The position numbers and the translations under genes are program-made. A stretch of 64,000 bases of DNA from Virgibacillus aidingensis. Lineage in GTDB: Bacteria > Bacillota > Bacilli > Bacillales > Amphibacillaceae. The DNA lies in NCBI RefSeq assembly GCF_010994035.1, contig NZ_WIXN01000016.1, positions 1 to 64,000 on the forward strand, read 5' to 3'. Below the pieces are notes generated by a model. It saw nothing but the letters and a program-made list of their open reading frames with translations, was not told where the DNA came from and made no database searches. Shown piece by piece: positions 1 through 8,337 of the stretch. Numbering within the stretch: position 1 is the stretch's first letter; each line of letters starts with the position of its first letter.

Positions 1-77
1 ACATATACTAAACAGGTTTTTAAGGAATTTATAGGCTGGAATGAAGAGCCTAAATATAATATACGAGGTGATTTAAC

Positions 78-2804
78 ATGAACATATCCGTTCTGGGAGG
101 GGGAAATGAAATTGGTGCTTCCTGCCTTCATATTGAAATAAATAATACGAGCATAATCATCGATGCCGGGATGAGGATGCATGGGGATAACGTGCTGCCG
201 ATGCTTGGCATGCTGGATGATTTAAATAAGCCGGAAGCAATTCTCGTCACCCATGCACATGCCGATCATATCGGTGCACTGCCGATTGTACACAACCTTT
301 ATCCCGAAGCTCCCGTTTATGCGACACCGCCTACTGCCGATCTGATGCAAATCATGATGAAGGATTCCTTCAAAATCCTGACTGAACAAACGAGGATTTC
401 GGAAACATTAATGCCATACACGGAAGAACAGATGAGTGTCCTGCTTAATAATCTGCGTGTTTTCCCGGCAAACGGCATACTGGAAATCGGCAATTTGAAA
501 ATTACCGTATACCAGGCCGGGCACATTCTTGGGGCAGTGATGTTTATGATTGAATCAGAAGGGGAGAGCCTGCTGATTACCGGTGACTTGTCTTTTCGGA
601 GCGGGCGGACGATCCCCGGTGCAAAAGTGGCAAAAAACCTGCAGCCAAACGTCGTTGTTATGGAATCCACCTATGGAAATCGCATGCACACAGACCGGCA
701 CACCGAAGAAAAACGGCTGGCTGAAAATGTGGCCGACACGATCGAAAATGGCGGATTTGCCCTAGTTCCTGCTTTTGCATTAGGACGAGCCCAGGAAGTC
801 ATGCTCGTGTTACAGGATTTTATGGAAAAAGGGCTGATTCCATCTTTTCCTATATATGTTGATGGACTCGTCACCCCGGTCAGCCGGATTTATAAAAGCT
901 ATCCCCATTACCTGAAAGGGCCTGTCGCACACCGCATCCGGACAAATGGTGATGCCTTTCTGACAGAAGGGCGCTGCATGGCAGTCAGTGCAAAGGACCG
1001 CAAAGAAATTATCAACGGAAAGCCCGCTTGTATCATCGCTTCCTCAGGCATGCTGACAGGCGGCGCCAGTGCTTGGTATGCCAAACATATTGTTTCAGAT
1101 AAAAAGAATGCTATATTTCTCACAGGCTACCAGGATGAAGAGAGTCCGGGAAAAAAATTGCTCGCACTTGCGGAAGGCACGGAAACGACCCTTGATATTG
1201 ACGGAGAGACCCATCAAGTACATGCCAGGGTTGATAAATTTGGGTTATCCGCTCATGCGGACGCCAGTGAAATGACGAGATTCATTGAAGCCCTTGAGCC
1301 GGCTTACACGCTTCTCGTCCACGGGGATGATGAAGCACGAACGACCCTGGCAGCTAAAATTCATCCGAAATACCACCCAACATTAGTGGAAAATGGAGAA
1401 ACTTATCCATTTAAAAAAAGAAAGTCCGGTCAGGGCGTGGTCGGGAAAAATTATCGGATTAACCGGGAGCAGGAGCGGCTGAGACAGCTGATTGGAAATG
1501 TACTGCTTTATAAAAAAGAGGGGGAAGAGACGTTAAAGATTGGCCTTTGTCAAAATGTACACCCGAAAACAGCCATTCTTTTTATGGATAAGCCAAAAGG
1601 AAAAATAGACAGAATTGAAGCAGCGCAAGTAGTGGAGAATATTGGTAAATGGAACCTTCCCATTGAGGAGTTCCAGGAAGCTGCAGAGAACGTATTCTCT
1701 TACAGCCGGCCCTATTTGGAGAAAATAAACTGGGATCTGGCTCCGGAATATACAGCATCATTACAGGAATTTTTTCAAAAACTGAAAGTAAAAAATGCTA
1801 AACAGCAATTTGCAGTGGCATTGGCACTGCAGAGCATTCCGGATAAACATCGTTTTATTGATCCGGAAGGGACAAACGGTTATAAACTGACAAGTGAGCT
1901 GCGGCGTAAGCTCAGCAATTTGGATATGCCGGTCCAGGCAATTAAAATGAACGCAAATCACGCCATGGATATGGTACGGGAGTTTCTAAAAGATCATCCG
2001 CGCTTTTTGAAATGTGGTGTCCAGGAAATGGGCACGGAGTCGGAGCATATTTTGCTTTCCTTTGATTTTCCAAAGGGCATTACGGATCAGGAGCGGAAAG
2101 ATATCGAAAATCAAATCATGCATGATACAGGCTGGCCGGTTGTATTCTCCGATTCCGTAAGACATGAAGCTTTCCAGCCGCTTTTAAGCCAGCTGCTCGA
2201 ACAGCCTGCCGATATGCCGTCTGTGCATATCAACGAAGGGCTTGTTGTTACAAAAGATGCAAAACCGGAAAATGCACATCGTGTGATGGAGTCATTTGCA
2301 AAGATTACCGGGTTTACCCTGCAATTTGCCGAGGATGGTGCAGCCCCAACGGTAGAGACCGGGCAAGCGGGCAGAGTATTTCGGCCGGCGGAGAGACGGG
2401 AACGGATGGAAAATAATCAAGCCATTCAAACAGCCAAGCAATATGGAAAAGAATTTGGTGTAACCATTTACAAAGCCAGTATCAAAATGCAGGGCAGTGA
2501 ACCGTTCATGGAACTCCATTTCATTTCACCTGAAGTGGCAGATAATTTCGGGGAAATGATGCAAGCACTGAGTGATCAGACCGGCATGAATGTCCAGCCC
2601 GCCAAACAACCGAAGCAAAATGAGATTATTCGCATTACTAAAGAAGCCATCCCGTCAGCCTGGAATTTAAAAGGAAACCCGTCCATTCACATGGATAAGG
2701 CTAAGGTTTCCATTAAAATTCCTGTAGAGCCATCACCGGAAGATTGGGAAACAGTAGCAGGAACTATTAAAAAACAAACCGGATACCAATTGCAGTTGAA
2801 ATAG
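78..2804 (+). CDS. MBL-fold beta-CASP RNase-like protein
   Basis: Likely a cytoplasmic zinc-dependent nuclease or hydrolase of the metallo-beta-lactamase/beta-CASP superfamily (RNase J/CPSF73 type), which acts on RNA in known members. The metal motif H59-x-H61-x-D63-H64 is plain, followed by a GDLSFRSGR motif near residue 170, MESTYGNR near 196, an SSGMLTGG beta-CASP stretch near 322 and a late FGLSAHAD motif near 390. The first 450 residues cover the enzyme. The remaining ~450 are unlike canonical RNase J and seem to hold repeated alpha/beta modules of unknown role. The ATG is preceded by GAGGTG at a normal distance. At 908 residues it is much longer than RNase J (about 555). It stands alone, with no obvious operon partner. 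The superfamily is secure; the RNA substrate is inference. Confidence 0.85.
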   Translation: MNISVLGGGNEIGASCLHIEINNTSIIIDAGMRMHGDNVLPMLGMLDDLNKPEAILVTHAHADHIGALPIVHNLYPEAPVYATPPTADLMQIMMKDSFKILTEQTRISETLMPYTEEQMSVLLNNLRVFPANGILEIGNLKITVYQAGHILGAVMFMIESEGESLLITGDLSFRSGRTIPGAKVAKNLQPNVVVMESTYGNRMHTDRHTEEKRLAENVADTIENGGFALVPAFALGRAQEVMLVLQDFMEKGLIPSFPIYVDGLVTPVSRIYKSYPHYLKGPVAHRIRTNGDAFLTEGRCMAVSAKDRKEIINGKPACIIASSGMLTGGASAWYAKHIVSDKKNAIFLTGYQDEESPGKKLLALAEGTETTLDIDGETHQVHARVDKFGLSAHADASEMTRFIEALEPAYTLLVHGDDEARTTLAAKIHPKYHPTLVENGETYPFKKRKSGQGVVGKNYRINREQERLRQLIGNVLLYKKEGEETLKIGLCQNVHPKTAILFMDKPKGKIDRIEAAQVVENIGKWNLPIEEFQEAAENVFSYSRPYLEKINWDLAPEYTASLQEFFQKLKVKNAKQQFAVALALQSIPDKHRFIDPEGTNGYKLTSELRRKLSNLDMPVQAIKMNANHAMDMVREFLKDHPRFLKCGVQEMGTESEHILLSFDFPKGITDQERKDIENQIMHDTGWPVVFSDSVRHEAFQPLLSQLLEQPADMPSVHINEGLVVTKDAKPENAHRVMESFAKITGFTLQFAEDGAAPTVETGQAGRVFRPAERRERMENNQAIQTAKQYGKEFGVTIYKASIKMQGSEPFMELHFISPEVADNFGEMMQALSDQTGMNVQPAKQPKQNEIIRITKEAIPSAWNLKGNPSIHMDKAKVSIKIPVEPSPEDWETVAGTIKKQTGYQLQLK

Positions 2805-3110
2805 TAAATGGGATCGGAAGTCTGTTGTTGTGGGGCACAAGCAGCCAGCAGGAGATGAAATCATGGGACAGGATGATGTGCCGGACGGAAACCGGGCAGG
2901 GGCTGGATACCGGGAAAAAGGATGAAGGCTTTTTGGCTTTATAATATACAGGGCTGGTCATAGTAATTTGTATGATCAGCCCCTGTATATTTAATGATAG
3001 GCAATATTCCGGTTTTGATGCCAGTACTTGCACTGCAAGTAGATATAGAGGAACAAATGAAGTTTGATCTGAGAAGTAATGTAGAGGCGTTGGTCATTAT
3101 TAAATAAGAA
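2805..3110. other. Intergenic region with hairpin, no gene seen
   Basis: About 300 bases between the RNase-like gene and the convergent coiled-coil gene. It holds the long hairpin listed separately. A 20-codon ATG frame near 2863 follows GGAG but has no recognisable product and I do not call it a gene. Confidence 0.5.
2944..2990. terminator. Long stem-loop between convergent genes
   Basis: Arms 2944-2962 and 2971-2990 pair over about 19 bp (core ACAGGGCTGGTCATA with one G-T pair and one bulged C) around an 8-base loop. It lies between two convergent genes, so it probably acts as a bidirectional terminator. The downstream T tract is weak on both strands. Confidence 0.55.
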
Positions 3111-3461
3111 CTACTCCATCCCCATTGTATTTTTGATTCGGCGAATATCTACTTTGTTTGCCCATGTGTCTTCCCGCAAGAGGTCCAGGTTTGTCGAAAC
3201 AACATCGATTTTTTCCTTCACATCACCAAACTCTTTTGCATTGGCAATTTTCATGCCGTCCATTTCTGCCTTTAAATACTCTTGCCCCGTCATCAGAGCA
3301 TGAAGTATTTCTTTGTTTTCCCTGAATTGAGCACTATGCTCTTCCAATTTTTTATCATGTTCACCAAGAATTCGTGTATGTTCGTCCAGCTTTTCTCCAT
3401 GCTCACCCAAAGTGCCCATGATTTGTTCAAGCATGCCAATGATTTGCTCTTCCTTTTCCAT
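3111..3461 (-). CDS. Small coiled-coil protein, unknown function
   Basis: A 116-residue protein with no signal peptide or membrane span. Heptad-like repeats with the pattern GEHxxKLxEH (residues ~17-45) and a second helical stretch (residues ~60-110) point to an elongated coiled coil that probably oligomerises. On the minus strand AAAGGAGGTG stands 5 bases before the ATG, so the start is well supported. I do not recognise a named family. Similar proteins in Bacillaceae are annotated only as hypothetical, so function is left open. It is transcribed alone, away from the LXG operon. Confidence 0.75.
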   Translation of the reverse strand: MEKEEQIIGMLEQIMGTLGEHGEKLDEHTRILGEHDKKLEEHSAQFRENKEILHALMTGQEYLKAEMDGMKIANAKEFGDVKEKIDVVSTNLDLLREDTWANKVDIRRIKNTMGME

Positions 3462-3755
3462 ATCATTTCACCTCCTTTGAACGTATTATAGCACAAAAAG
3501 ATGCGAACATAATACGACATTTTTTATTGAGTTAAAAAAATGTTTTTAGATAATTCAGATCGGTTTCAACAAATATCTGCCAGGGAATCCTCATACTTTT
3601 GACCTGCATATCCGCCGGATGTTATTTGGTAAAGAAACAAAAATGGGTTAAAAGTCCCCTATAAAATTCCTCTAATTTCCAGTATGATGTAATTATTAGA
3701 ATAATATGGCACCATATGTATAATCGAAAAGGATTAGGTAAAAAGAGGTGGAACC

Positions 3756-4181
3756 ATGAGTGCGGATTTGTATTCGATTAATTCAGAATTGATGGAGGTG
3801 CAACGGCTCATAGGTGCGCAGAGCTTAAGTCTTGCCGGCCAAAGAGAGAAATTGAGCAGACTTGAAAAGGCACTGAGGGATTTACATAACAGTAAAAGTG
3901 ATTTTTATGAAACGGAAGAAATCTGTTCCAAACCCGGGTTTGCTGCGAAAACATTTCATGGAAATCATGCCAGGGATCTGACTGAATTGAAGGAAGGGGA
4001 TTTAAGGAAAAGCTTTGCATACATTCCGGATCATCAGATTGCTGCCGTGGAAGATAAAATCCAGGAGAAAATCAGGATGATTGAAGGAGAAATGAGAAGT
4101 TTGAAAAGCAGTATATCTTCCTTGGAATCCCGGCGGAGCACATTGCAAGTCAGGAAGCAGGAGGTGCAAAGTCAGACATGA
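3756..4181 (+). CDS. YwqH-like T7SS accessory protein (DUF5082)
   Basis: A 141-residue, almost entirely helical protein with two coiled-coil segments (about residues 5-50 and 95-140) joined by a middle loop. Size, helix layout and position as first gene before a YwqI-like and an LXG gene match YwqH of Bacillus subtilis, a DUF5082 protein encoded with LXG effectors of the type VII secretion system. Such proteins are thought to bind the LXG helix bundle and help target it for export. AGAGGTGG precedes the ATG. Its TGA overlaps the next ATG (ATGA), showing translational coupling. Family assignment is by pattern and context. Confidence 0.75.
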   Translation: MSADLYSINSELMEVQRLIGAQSLSLAGQREKLSRLEKALRDLHNSKSDFYETEEICSKPGFAAKTFHGNHARDLTELKEGDLRKSFAYIPDHQIAAVEDKIQEKIRMIEGEMRSLKSSISSLESRRSTLQVRKQEVQSQT

Positions 4182-4459
4182 GTGAAGAAATTAAGGTGGA
4201 TGCTGTTGTTGCCAATCGGGGCATTGCTGGTATGCGTTCAGCAGCAAGTGTTATGCCAACCAAATTCGCCAAAGAGATTAAAGGGGAAAATGTTCTTGAT
4301 GCTGTGCATGAATATAATGAGATCAAACACGACTATGAGTCTATTTTGACGCAATTTGAGAAGGTTTTTCACGAGCATTTGCAGGCGGCCGGAGAAGCGG
4401 TTGAAAAATACAGGGTAACGGATCAGCATGTGGCCAATGGGATTAGAATGAAGAGTTAA
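4178..4459 (+). CDS. YwqI-like WXG100-type T7SS partner (DUF5344)
   Basis: A 93-residue helical protein of WXG100-like size, in the place of YwqI (DUF5344) in B. subtilis LXG operons. It starts inside the stop of the upstream gene (4-base overlap), so the two are coupled. Small helical proteins of this type pair with the N-terminal LXG domain of the effector to make the exported complex. There is no clear W-x-G turn, which is normal for the YwqI group. Identification rests on size, predicted helix-turn-helix form and gene order. Confidence 0.7.
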   Translation: MSEEIKVDAVVANRGIAGMRSAASVMPTKFAKEIKGENVLDAVHEYNEIKHDYESILTQFEKVFHEHLQAAGEAVEKYRVTDQHVANGIRMKS

Positions 4460-4499
4460 GTAGATGAGAGAATGCCAGAAGCTGTTGGGGGTGTCATGT

Positions 4500-6278
4500 T
4501 TGAAAGTTTTAGATGTAGATTCATTGATGAGCGGTCTTGAAGAAGGCATTCGGGACATTGATGATGTACATGAAAAGATAAGCGCAGTTCAGCGGTCCAT
4601 TCGCGACTTTTTTGCGATGGAGGACGCGTTAAGGGGAAAAGGCGGGGATGCCATCCGTTATTTTTTCCATGAAGTCCATCAGCCTTTTCTTATTTTCCTG
4701 TATCAGTCCCTGCAGGATTATAAAACGGTGCTGAAAAAAATGCAAAATTCCGTGGAAGCCTTTGAGCCAAACCCAAATGGGCTCATCAGACAGGATTTCC
4801 TGGAAAATGAAGTGACCGACGGATTTGACAAAGCGAAAGATCGGGCGATGGCATTAACCGATGATGCAAATGGTATCATTGGCAGTGTGCAGGATCTTGT
4901 TGCGGTTGACCGAATCGATGATACTGCAGTGCTGGAAAGTGTGGATCGGGGGAAAAAGAAGGTCAGGAATATCGTGGAGGATTTGAATGCGCTTGATAAG
5001 TCACAGGTCCAGGCGATGACATCGGTTCGGGCGGATTTGCAGACGATGAAGCGTTATCTGGCTGATGTAGAGGCGAAGGTGGAACGTGGGGATTTGTCAC
5101 CTGATAACTTTAATTTTGGTGTGTTACGGGATGTGGAAGGGTATTCTGCGATGATGGAAGAGATTTATGGGGAAGAGGAGTGGCAAGTGCCAAGAGAAAT
5201 CGCCGCTAAGTTAGCAAATGGAAAAACTTTATCACCTTATGAGCAAGATGTGCTTTATGACTATTTTCAAAATGAATTTCTTAATGCGGGAAAAAGAAAA
5301 GAAATTGAAGAAATTGCCGGTTTTATAAATGAAAAAGATATAGATAAATTGACTGAAAGGCTTAATGATAAGGTTGTCATTTCTGCAGATGCATTAGAAG
5401 ATGAAATGGTCATGATACAAGCATATGTTTTCCTTGGCAACCATATCCCGAGTGAGACCAATGTGGATTATTATGACCGCAGTAAATTGGAAGCTTATTT
5501 AATGCTTCTAAAAGATTTACACACGCGCATGGTTGATGGTGATAGCGTAATTCAAGTAGGTAAACTTGAATATGAAAAAAACCATCATAATATTTCTGGT
5601 CATTTTTTAGAATCGGTAATAAAACAAGTTGAGTATAATACTAGTGGGGATATAATGAATAAGGAAGAGTTTCATGAATGGGTTTTTAATGACCCTGATA
5701 ATTATATTATGCCCAGGATTGAGTCTACGGCAATAACATACGCTACAGGGCCGCAAGCATCTACCAACATTGAGGAGAATGAATTAGAAAACTCAAAAAA
5801 TGAATATGCTAATTATGAAGAGAATTTTATAGTTACAAATATAGTAAATAAAGTTGTTTCGGAATTAGCAAAAAAAGCAAACATCAGTGGCTTTGTAGAA
5901 GCTGCTAAAACAGTTGTTGGATTCGATAGTGAAAAGAAAGAAATGGGGGGAGATATTAAGGTAGAAGAAGCTTTAAAGGTAGCAGATAGGTTAAATCTTG
6001 AAATGGCTATTAGTGAACAGGGAAATGGTAAAGAATTGAACATTCAATTCTATCCATTAGATGGAACCTTTGAAAAAATGGAAAGATGGAAGGAATTACA
6101 TAAAGAAAATCCTAATCTTTATTTTCCAAATAAAGAGATTAATTCGCATGATTGGTATGCTATCGGGAATGAACTGAAAAAAATACAGTTAGACTATGGA
6201 TCCAAAACTTATGCGTATATTTATGATGGAAGTGAAAATGGAGAATCTATAGAAGTTTTGGCAAAAGGAGAAAAATAG
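4500..6278 (+). CDS. LXG-domain T7SS effector/toxin
   Basis: An LXG polymorphic toxin exported by the type VII system. I choose TTG 4500: GGGGGTG lies 7 bases upstream and it gives the family N terminus (M)KVLDVDSL, whereas the ATG at 4464 has no good ribosome site. Residues 1-~210 are the helical LXG domain (the RGKGGDAIRYFFHEVH motif is typical). Residues ~230-420 resemble a linker seen in Bacillus LXG proteins. The last ~170 residues form a tip I cannot assign to a toxin family. Base composition drops to very AT-rich from about 5200, so the tip and the genes behind it look separately acquired. The lipoprotein genes downstream are candidate immunity genes. No Ess/Yuk secretion genes are in the window. 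Confidence 0.8.
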   Translation: MKVLDVDSLMSGLEEGIRDIDDVHEKISAVQRSIRDFFAMEDALRGKGGDAIRYFFHEVHQPFLIFLYQSLQDYKTVLKKMQNSVEAFEPNPNGLIRQDFLENEVTDGFDKAKDRAMALTDDANGIIGSVQDLVAVDRIDDTAVLESVDRGKKKVRNIVEDLNALDKSQVQAMTSVRADLQTMKRYLADVEAKVERGDLSPDNFNFGVLRDVEGYSAMMEEIYGEEEWQVPREIAAKLANGKTLSPYEQDVLYDYFQNEFLNAGKRKEIEEIAGFINEKDIDKLTERLNDKVVISADALEDEMVMIQAYVFLGNHIPSETNVDYYDRSKLEAYLMLLKDLHTRMVDGDSVIQVGKLEYEKNHHNISGHFLESVIKQVEYNTSGDIMNKEEFHEWVFNDPDNYIMPRIESTAITYATGPQASTNIEENELENSKNEYANYEENFIVTNIVNKVVSELAKKANISGFVEAAKTVVGFDSEKKEMGGDIKVEEALKVADRLNLEMAISEQGNGKELNIQFYPLDGTFEKMERWKELHKENPNLYFPNKEINSHDWYAIGNELKKIQLDYGSKTYAYIYDGSENGESIEVLAKGEK

Positions 6279-6326
6279 ATAATTGATTTTAAACCAAATA
6301 ACTAAACATTGTAAGGAGGGATAGGT

Positions 6327-6725
6327 ATGAAGAAAAAAATGAAATATTGCTTACTCCCTTTACTTTTAATAATCCTGATTGGCTGTAGTGCTAAAGTGAC
6401 AGAAGAGGATTTAATTGACGGTTATTGGGTAGCTACAGCAGGCTATCAGGATGGTGAATCAAGTGGAGAACCGTATTGCTTAGATGTTGTTACAGATGGC
6501 CTCAAATTTAACAGCAATAATACTGTTTATGTCGAGGTATATGACAGTGACTTTTCATATTGGCTGGAAGATAATGGTGATGGAATTGAAATTCACTTTA
6601 GAGGAGAAGAATTCGGACTTTATTTAAGCTATTATATTGACAAAATTAGTGAGGATGAGGTTGGCTTAACAGGTAAAGGAGATACACAGAGCGAAGAATC
6701 ATGTTTTTTAGAGCGGCAATATTAA
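6327..6725 (+). CDS. Small lipoprotein, candidate LXG immunity protein
   Basis: A 132-residue lipoprotein with a short basic N terminus, hydrophobic core and lipobox LIGC (Cys about residue 20), so it should be anchored on the outer face of the membrane. The mature part is acidic and beta-rich, with a DFSYWLEDNGDG block and a C-terminal ESCFLERQ block. AAGGAGGG precedes the ATG. It lies 48 bases after the LXG gene, shares its AT-rich composition and has two more copies behind it. I do not recognise a family. Extracytoplasmic LXG toxins are neutralised by surface-anchored proteins in known cases, so immunity is a reasonable inference but unproven. Confidence 0.75.
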   Translation: MKKKMKYCLLPLLLIILIGCSAKVTEEDLIDGYWVATAGYQDGESSGEPYCLDVVTDGLKFNSNNTVYVEVYDSDFSYWLEDNGDGIEIHFRGEEFGLYLSYYIDKISEDEVGLTGKGDTQSEESCFLERQY

Positions 6726-6745
6726 AAAAGTAGCCTGATATCTAA

Positions 6746-7018
6746 AATGAAGGTGAGCCTAGTGAAGAGAACTCTTGCGTACTTACTGCTTTTCACGGCC
6801 TGGAGTTTAAAGATGAAGGTATTGTATATATTGAGGGATTTGAGAGTGATTTTAAGTATTGGTTAGAAGATTCTGGATCGGAGATTCACTTTGCTGGGGA
6901 TGAATTCGGCCTTTATCTTATTTATGAAATTGAAGAAATGAGTGACAATGAGATAGTTTTAACATCAGAAAAAAATAGGGATTCGAAAGTAGAATCCTGT
7001 TATTTAGAACGGCAATAA
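6746..7018 (+). pseudogene. Truncated copy of the tandem lipoprotein
   Basis: Reading in the frame of GGT at 6752 gives a peptide that follows its two neighbours from their GEP motif to the end (KYWLEDSG, IHFAGDEFGLYL, VESCYLERQ) and stops with TAA at 7016-7018. The signal peptide, lipobox and first ~40 residues are missing, an in-frame TAA lies just upstream at 6743, and no start or ribosome site is seen. It is a 5'-deleted paralogue. Confidence 0.75.
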
Positions 7019-7085
7019 TTACTGGCATTTTGTAATCAGTATCTTTGTTAAGAAAATAATGATATTTTATACGGAGTGTTAAAAT

Positions 7086-7478
7086 TTGCGGAGAATGAAA
7101 TATTGTTTATTACTTTCCCTACTTTTAATAATCCTGATTGGCTGCAGTGCTAAAGTGACTGAAGAAGATTTAATTGGAGGTTATTGGATAGGTACTGCGG
7201 GATATGAAGATGGAGAACCAGCAGGTGAGCCTAATTGCATGCCTTTTGACGATGGAATTGAATTTAAGGATAAGGAAACAGTATATGTCGAAACTTATGA
7301 CACAGACTTTTCATATTGGCTGGAAGATAATGGCGATGGAATCGAAATTCATTTTAGAGGAGAAGAACTTGGAATTTATCTTAGTTTCTATATAGATAAA
7401 ATAAACGAGGACGATATTGGTTTATTAGGAAAAGAAGACATTCAGAGCGAAGAATCCTGTTATTTAGAACGGCAATGA
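7086..7478 (+). CDS. Small lipoprotein, second intact tandem copy
   Basis: A 130-residue paralogue of the gene at 6327, nearly identical over the signal peptide (LLIILIGCSAKVTEEDLI) and the DFSYWLEDNGDGIEIHF block, but different in the segment after residue 45. TTG is taken as the start because GGAG lies 9 bases upstream; the ATG nine bases further in is also possible. The lipobox LIGC predicts lipid anchoring outside the membrane. The pattern of conserved ends and a variable middle fits a duplicated immunity-type gene family. Function is inferred from position behind the LXG effector only. Confidence 0.72.
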   Translation: MRRMKYCLLLSLLLIILIGCSAKVTEEDLIGGYWIGTAGYEDGEPAGEPNCMPFDDGIEFKDKETVYVETYDTDFSYWLEDNGDGIEIHFRGEELGIYLSFYIDKINEDDIGLLGKEDIQSEESCYLERQ

Positions 7479-7602
7479 TAAAGAGTTGAAAAGAAATGTA
7501 ACTATAATAAGTGAATTCCTATTATCTAGTGTATTTTACTTACTAACTAACGGGCCAACTCCAAGGAGTCAGCTGCCCCCATATCAATAAACTAAGATAA
7601 TA

Positions 7603-7632
7603 GTAAAAGGAGGGGGCGGCCCCTCCTTTTAC
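7603..7632. terminator. GC-rich hairpin between convergent units
   Basis: Arms GTAAAAGGAGGGG (7603-7615) and CCCCTCCTTTTAC (7620-7632) make a perfect 13-bp stem with a 4-base loop. It overlaps the stop codon of pcp on the minus strand and follows the lipoprotein genes on the plus strand, so it can stop transcription from both sides. No separate T tract follows. Confidence 0.6.
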
Positions 7633-8228
7633 AAACACTCCACACACAATTCCACTGCCCGGTTCAAATCCTCCTGAGACCAGCTTGGCAGCTTTCTTTG
7701 CTCGATGGCCAATGCATGGGAAGCCGGGATATGAATGAAACCGGATGGTATGGTTAATTCATTTTTCCTCATATAATACAGACCGTGATACATGACGTTA
7801 TTGCATAAATAGGTGCCTGCCGTATTCGAAATCTCTGCAGGCAGTCCGGATTCTTTCAGGCGTTCTGCCATTTGGTCAATAGGCAGTGTCGTAAACATCC
7901 CATCCTTGCCGTCCGGGAAAATTTTTTCGCCGTTTGGTTTCCATCCGTTATTGTCCTCAGGACCGTCGTTACAATTGATGGCAATTCTTTCAGGAGTGAC
8001 TTTATGCCTTCCGCCTGCAAGTCCAAGGGAAATAACGGCATCCGGTTTTACATCTTCTATCGCTTCCAAAAGCTGCTCCCCGCTTTTGGAGAAATCAACC
8101 GTCAGAATTTCTCCGTGAATGAGATAATCGTTGACGACTGTCCCGGATAAACTTTTGACCACTTCCATCGTCGGGTTGACGGGATAGTCCAAAAAGGGTT
8201 CAAACCCTGTTAATAATAGCTTTTTCAT
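7629..8228 (-). CDS. pcp: Pyrrolidone-carboxylate peptidase (pyroglutamyl peptidase I)
   Basis: A cytoplasmic cysteine peptidase (family C15) that removes N-terminal pyroglutamate from peptides. From the ATG at 8228 the catalytic residues fall at E80 (TPERIAIN), C142 (NTAGTYLCN) and H166 (GFIHIPA), the expected triad order and spacing. The N-terminal TGFEPF motif is also present. The start at 8228 has AAAGGTGAG upstream; a longer in-frame extension to 8288 lacks a ribosome site and is not family-like. At 199 residues it is slightly shorter than usual (about 215) at the C-terminal end. It lies last in a minus-strand unit with a peptide-binding lipoprotein and an M14 peptidase, which fits peptide scavenging. 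Confidence 0.93.
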   Translation of the reverse strand: MKKLLLTGFEPFLDYPVNPTMEVVKSLSGTVVNDYLIHGEILTVDFSKSGEQLLEAIEDVKPDAVISLGLAGGRHKVTPERIAINCNDGPEDNNGWKPNGEKIFPDGKDGMFTTLPIDQMAERLKESGLPAEISNTAGTYLCNNVMYHGLYYMRKNELTIPSGFIHIPASHALAIEQRKLPSWSQEDLNRAVELCVECL

Positions 8229-8337
8229 GTAACTCACCTTTCTATTGCTGCAAACGTACGTGAAGGGAACTTGCATTATTCCCCTCAAGTACCTTTCCGG
8301 CTGAATTGAAAAAGATTCATCATCCAGCCTGCTTTAT

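Noticed and set aside
2863-2925. Twenty-codon ATG frame after GGAG
   Set aside because: Too short and without recognisable features; nothing beyond chance ribosome-site match.
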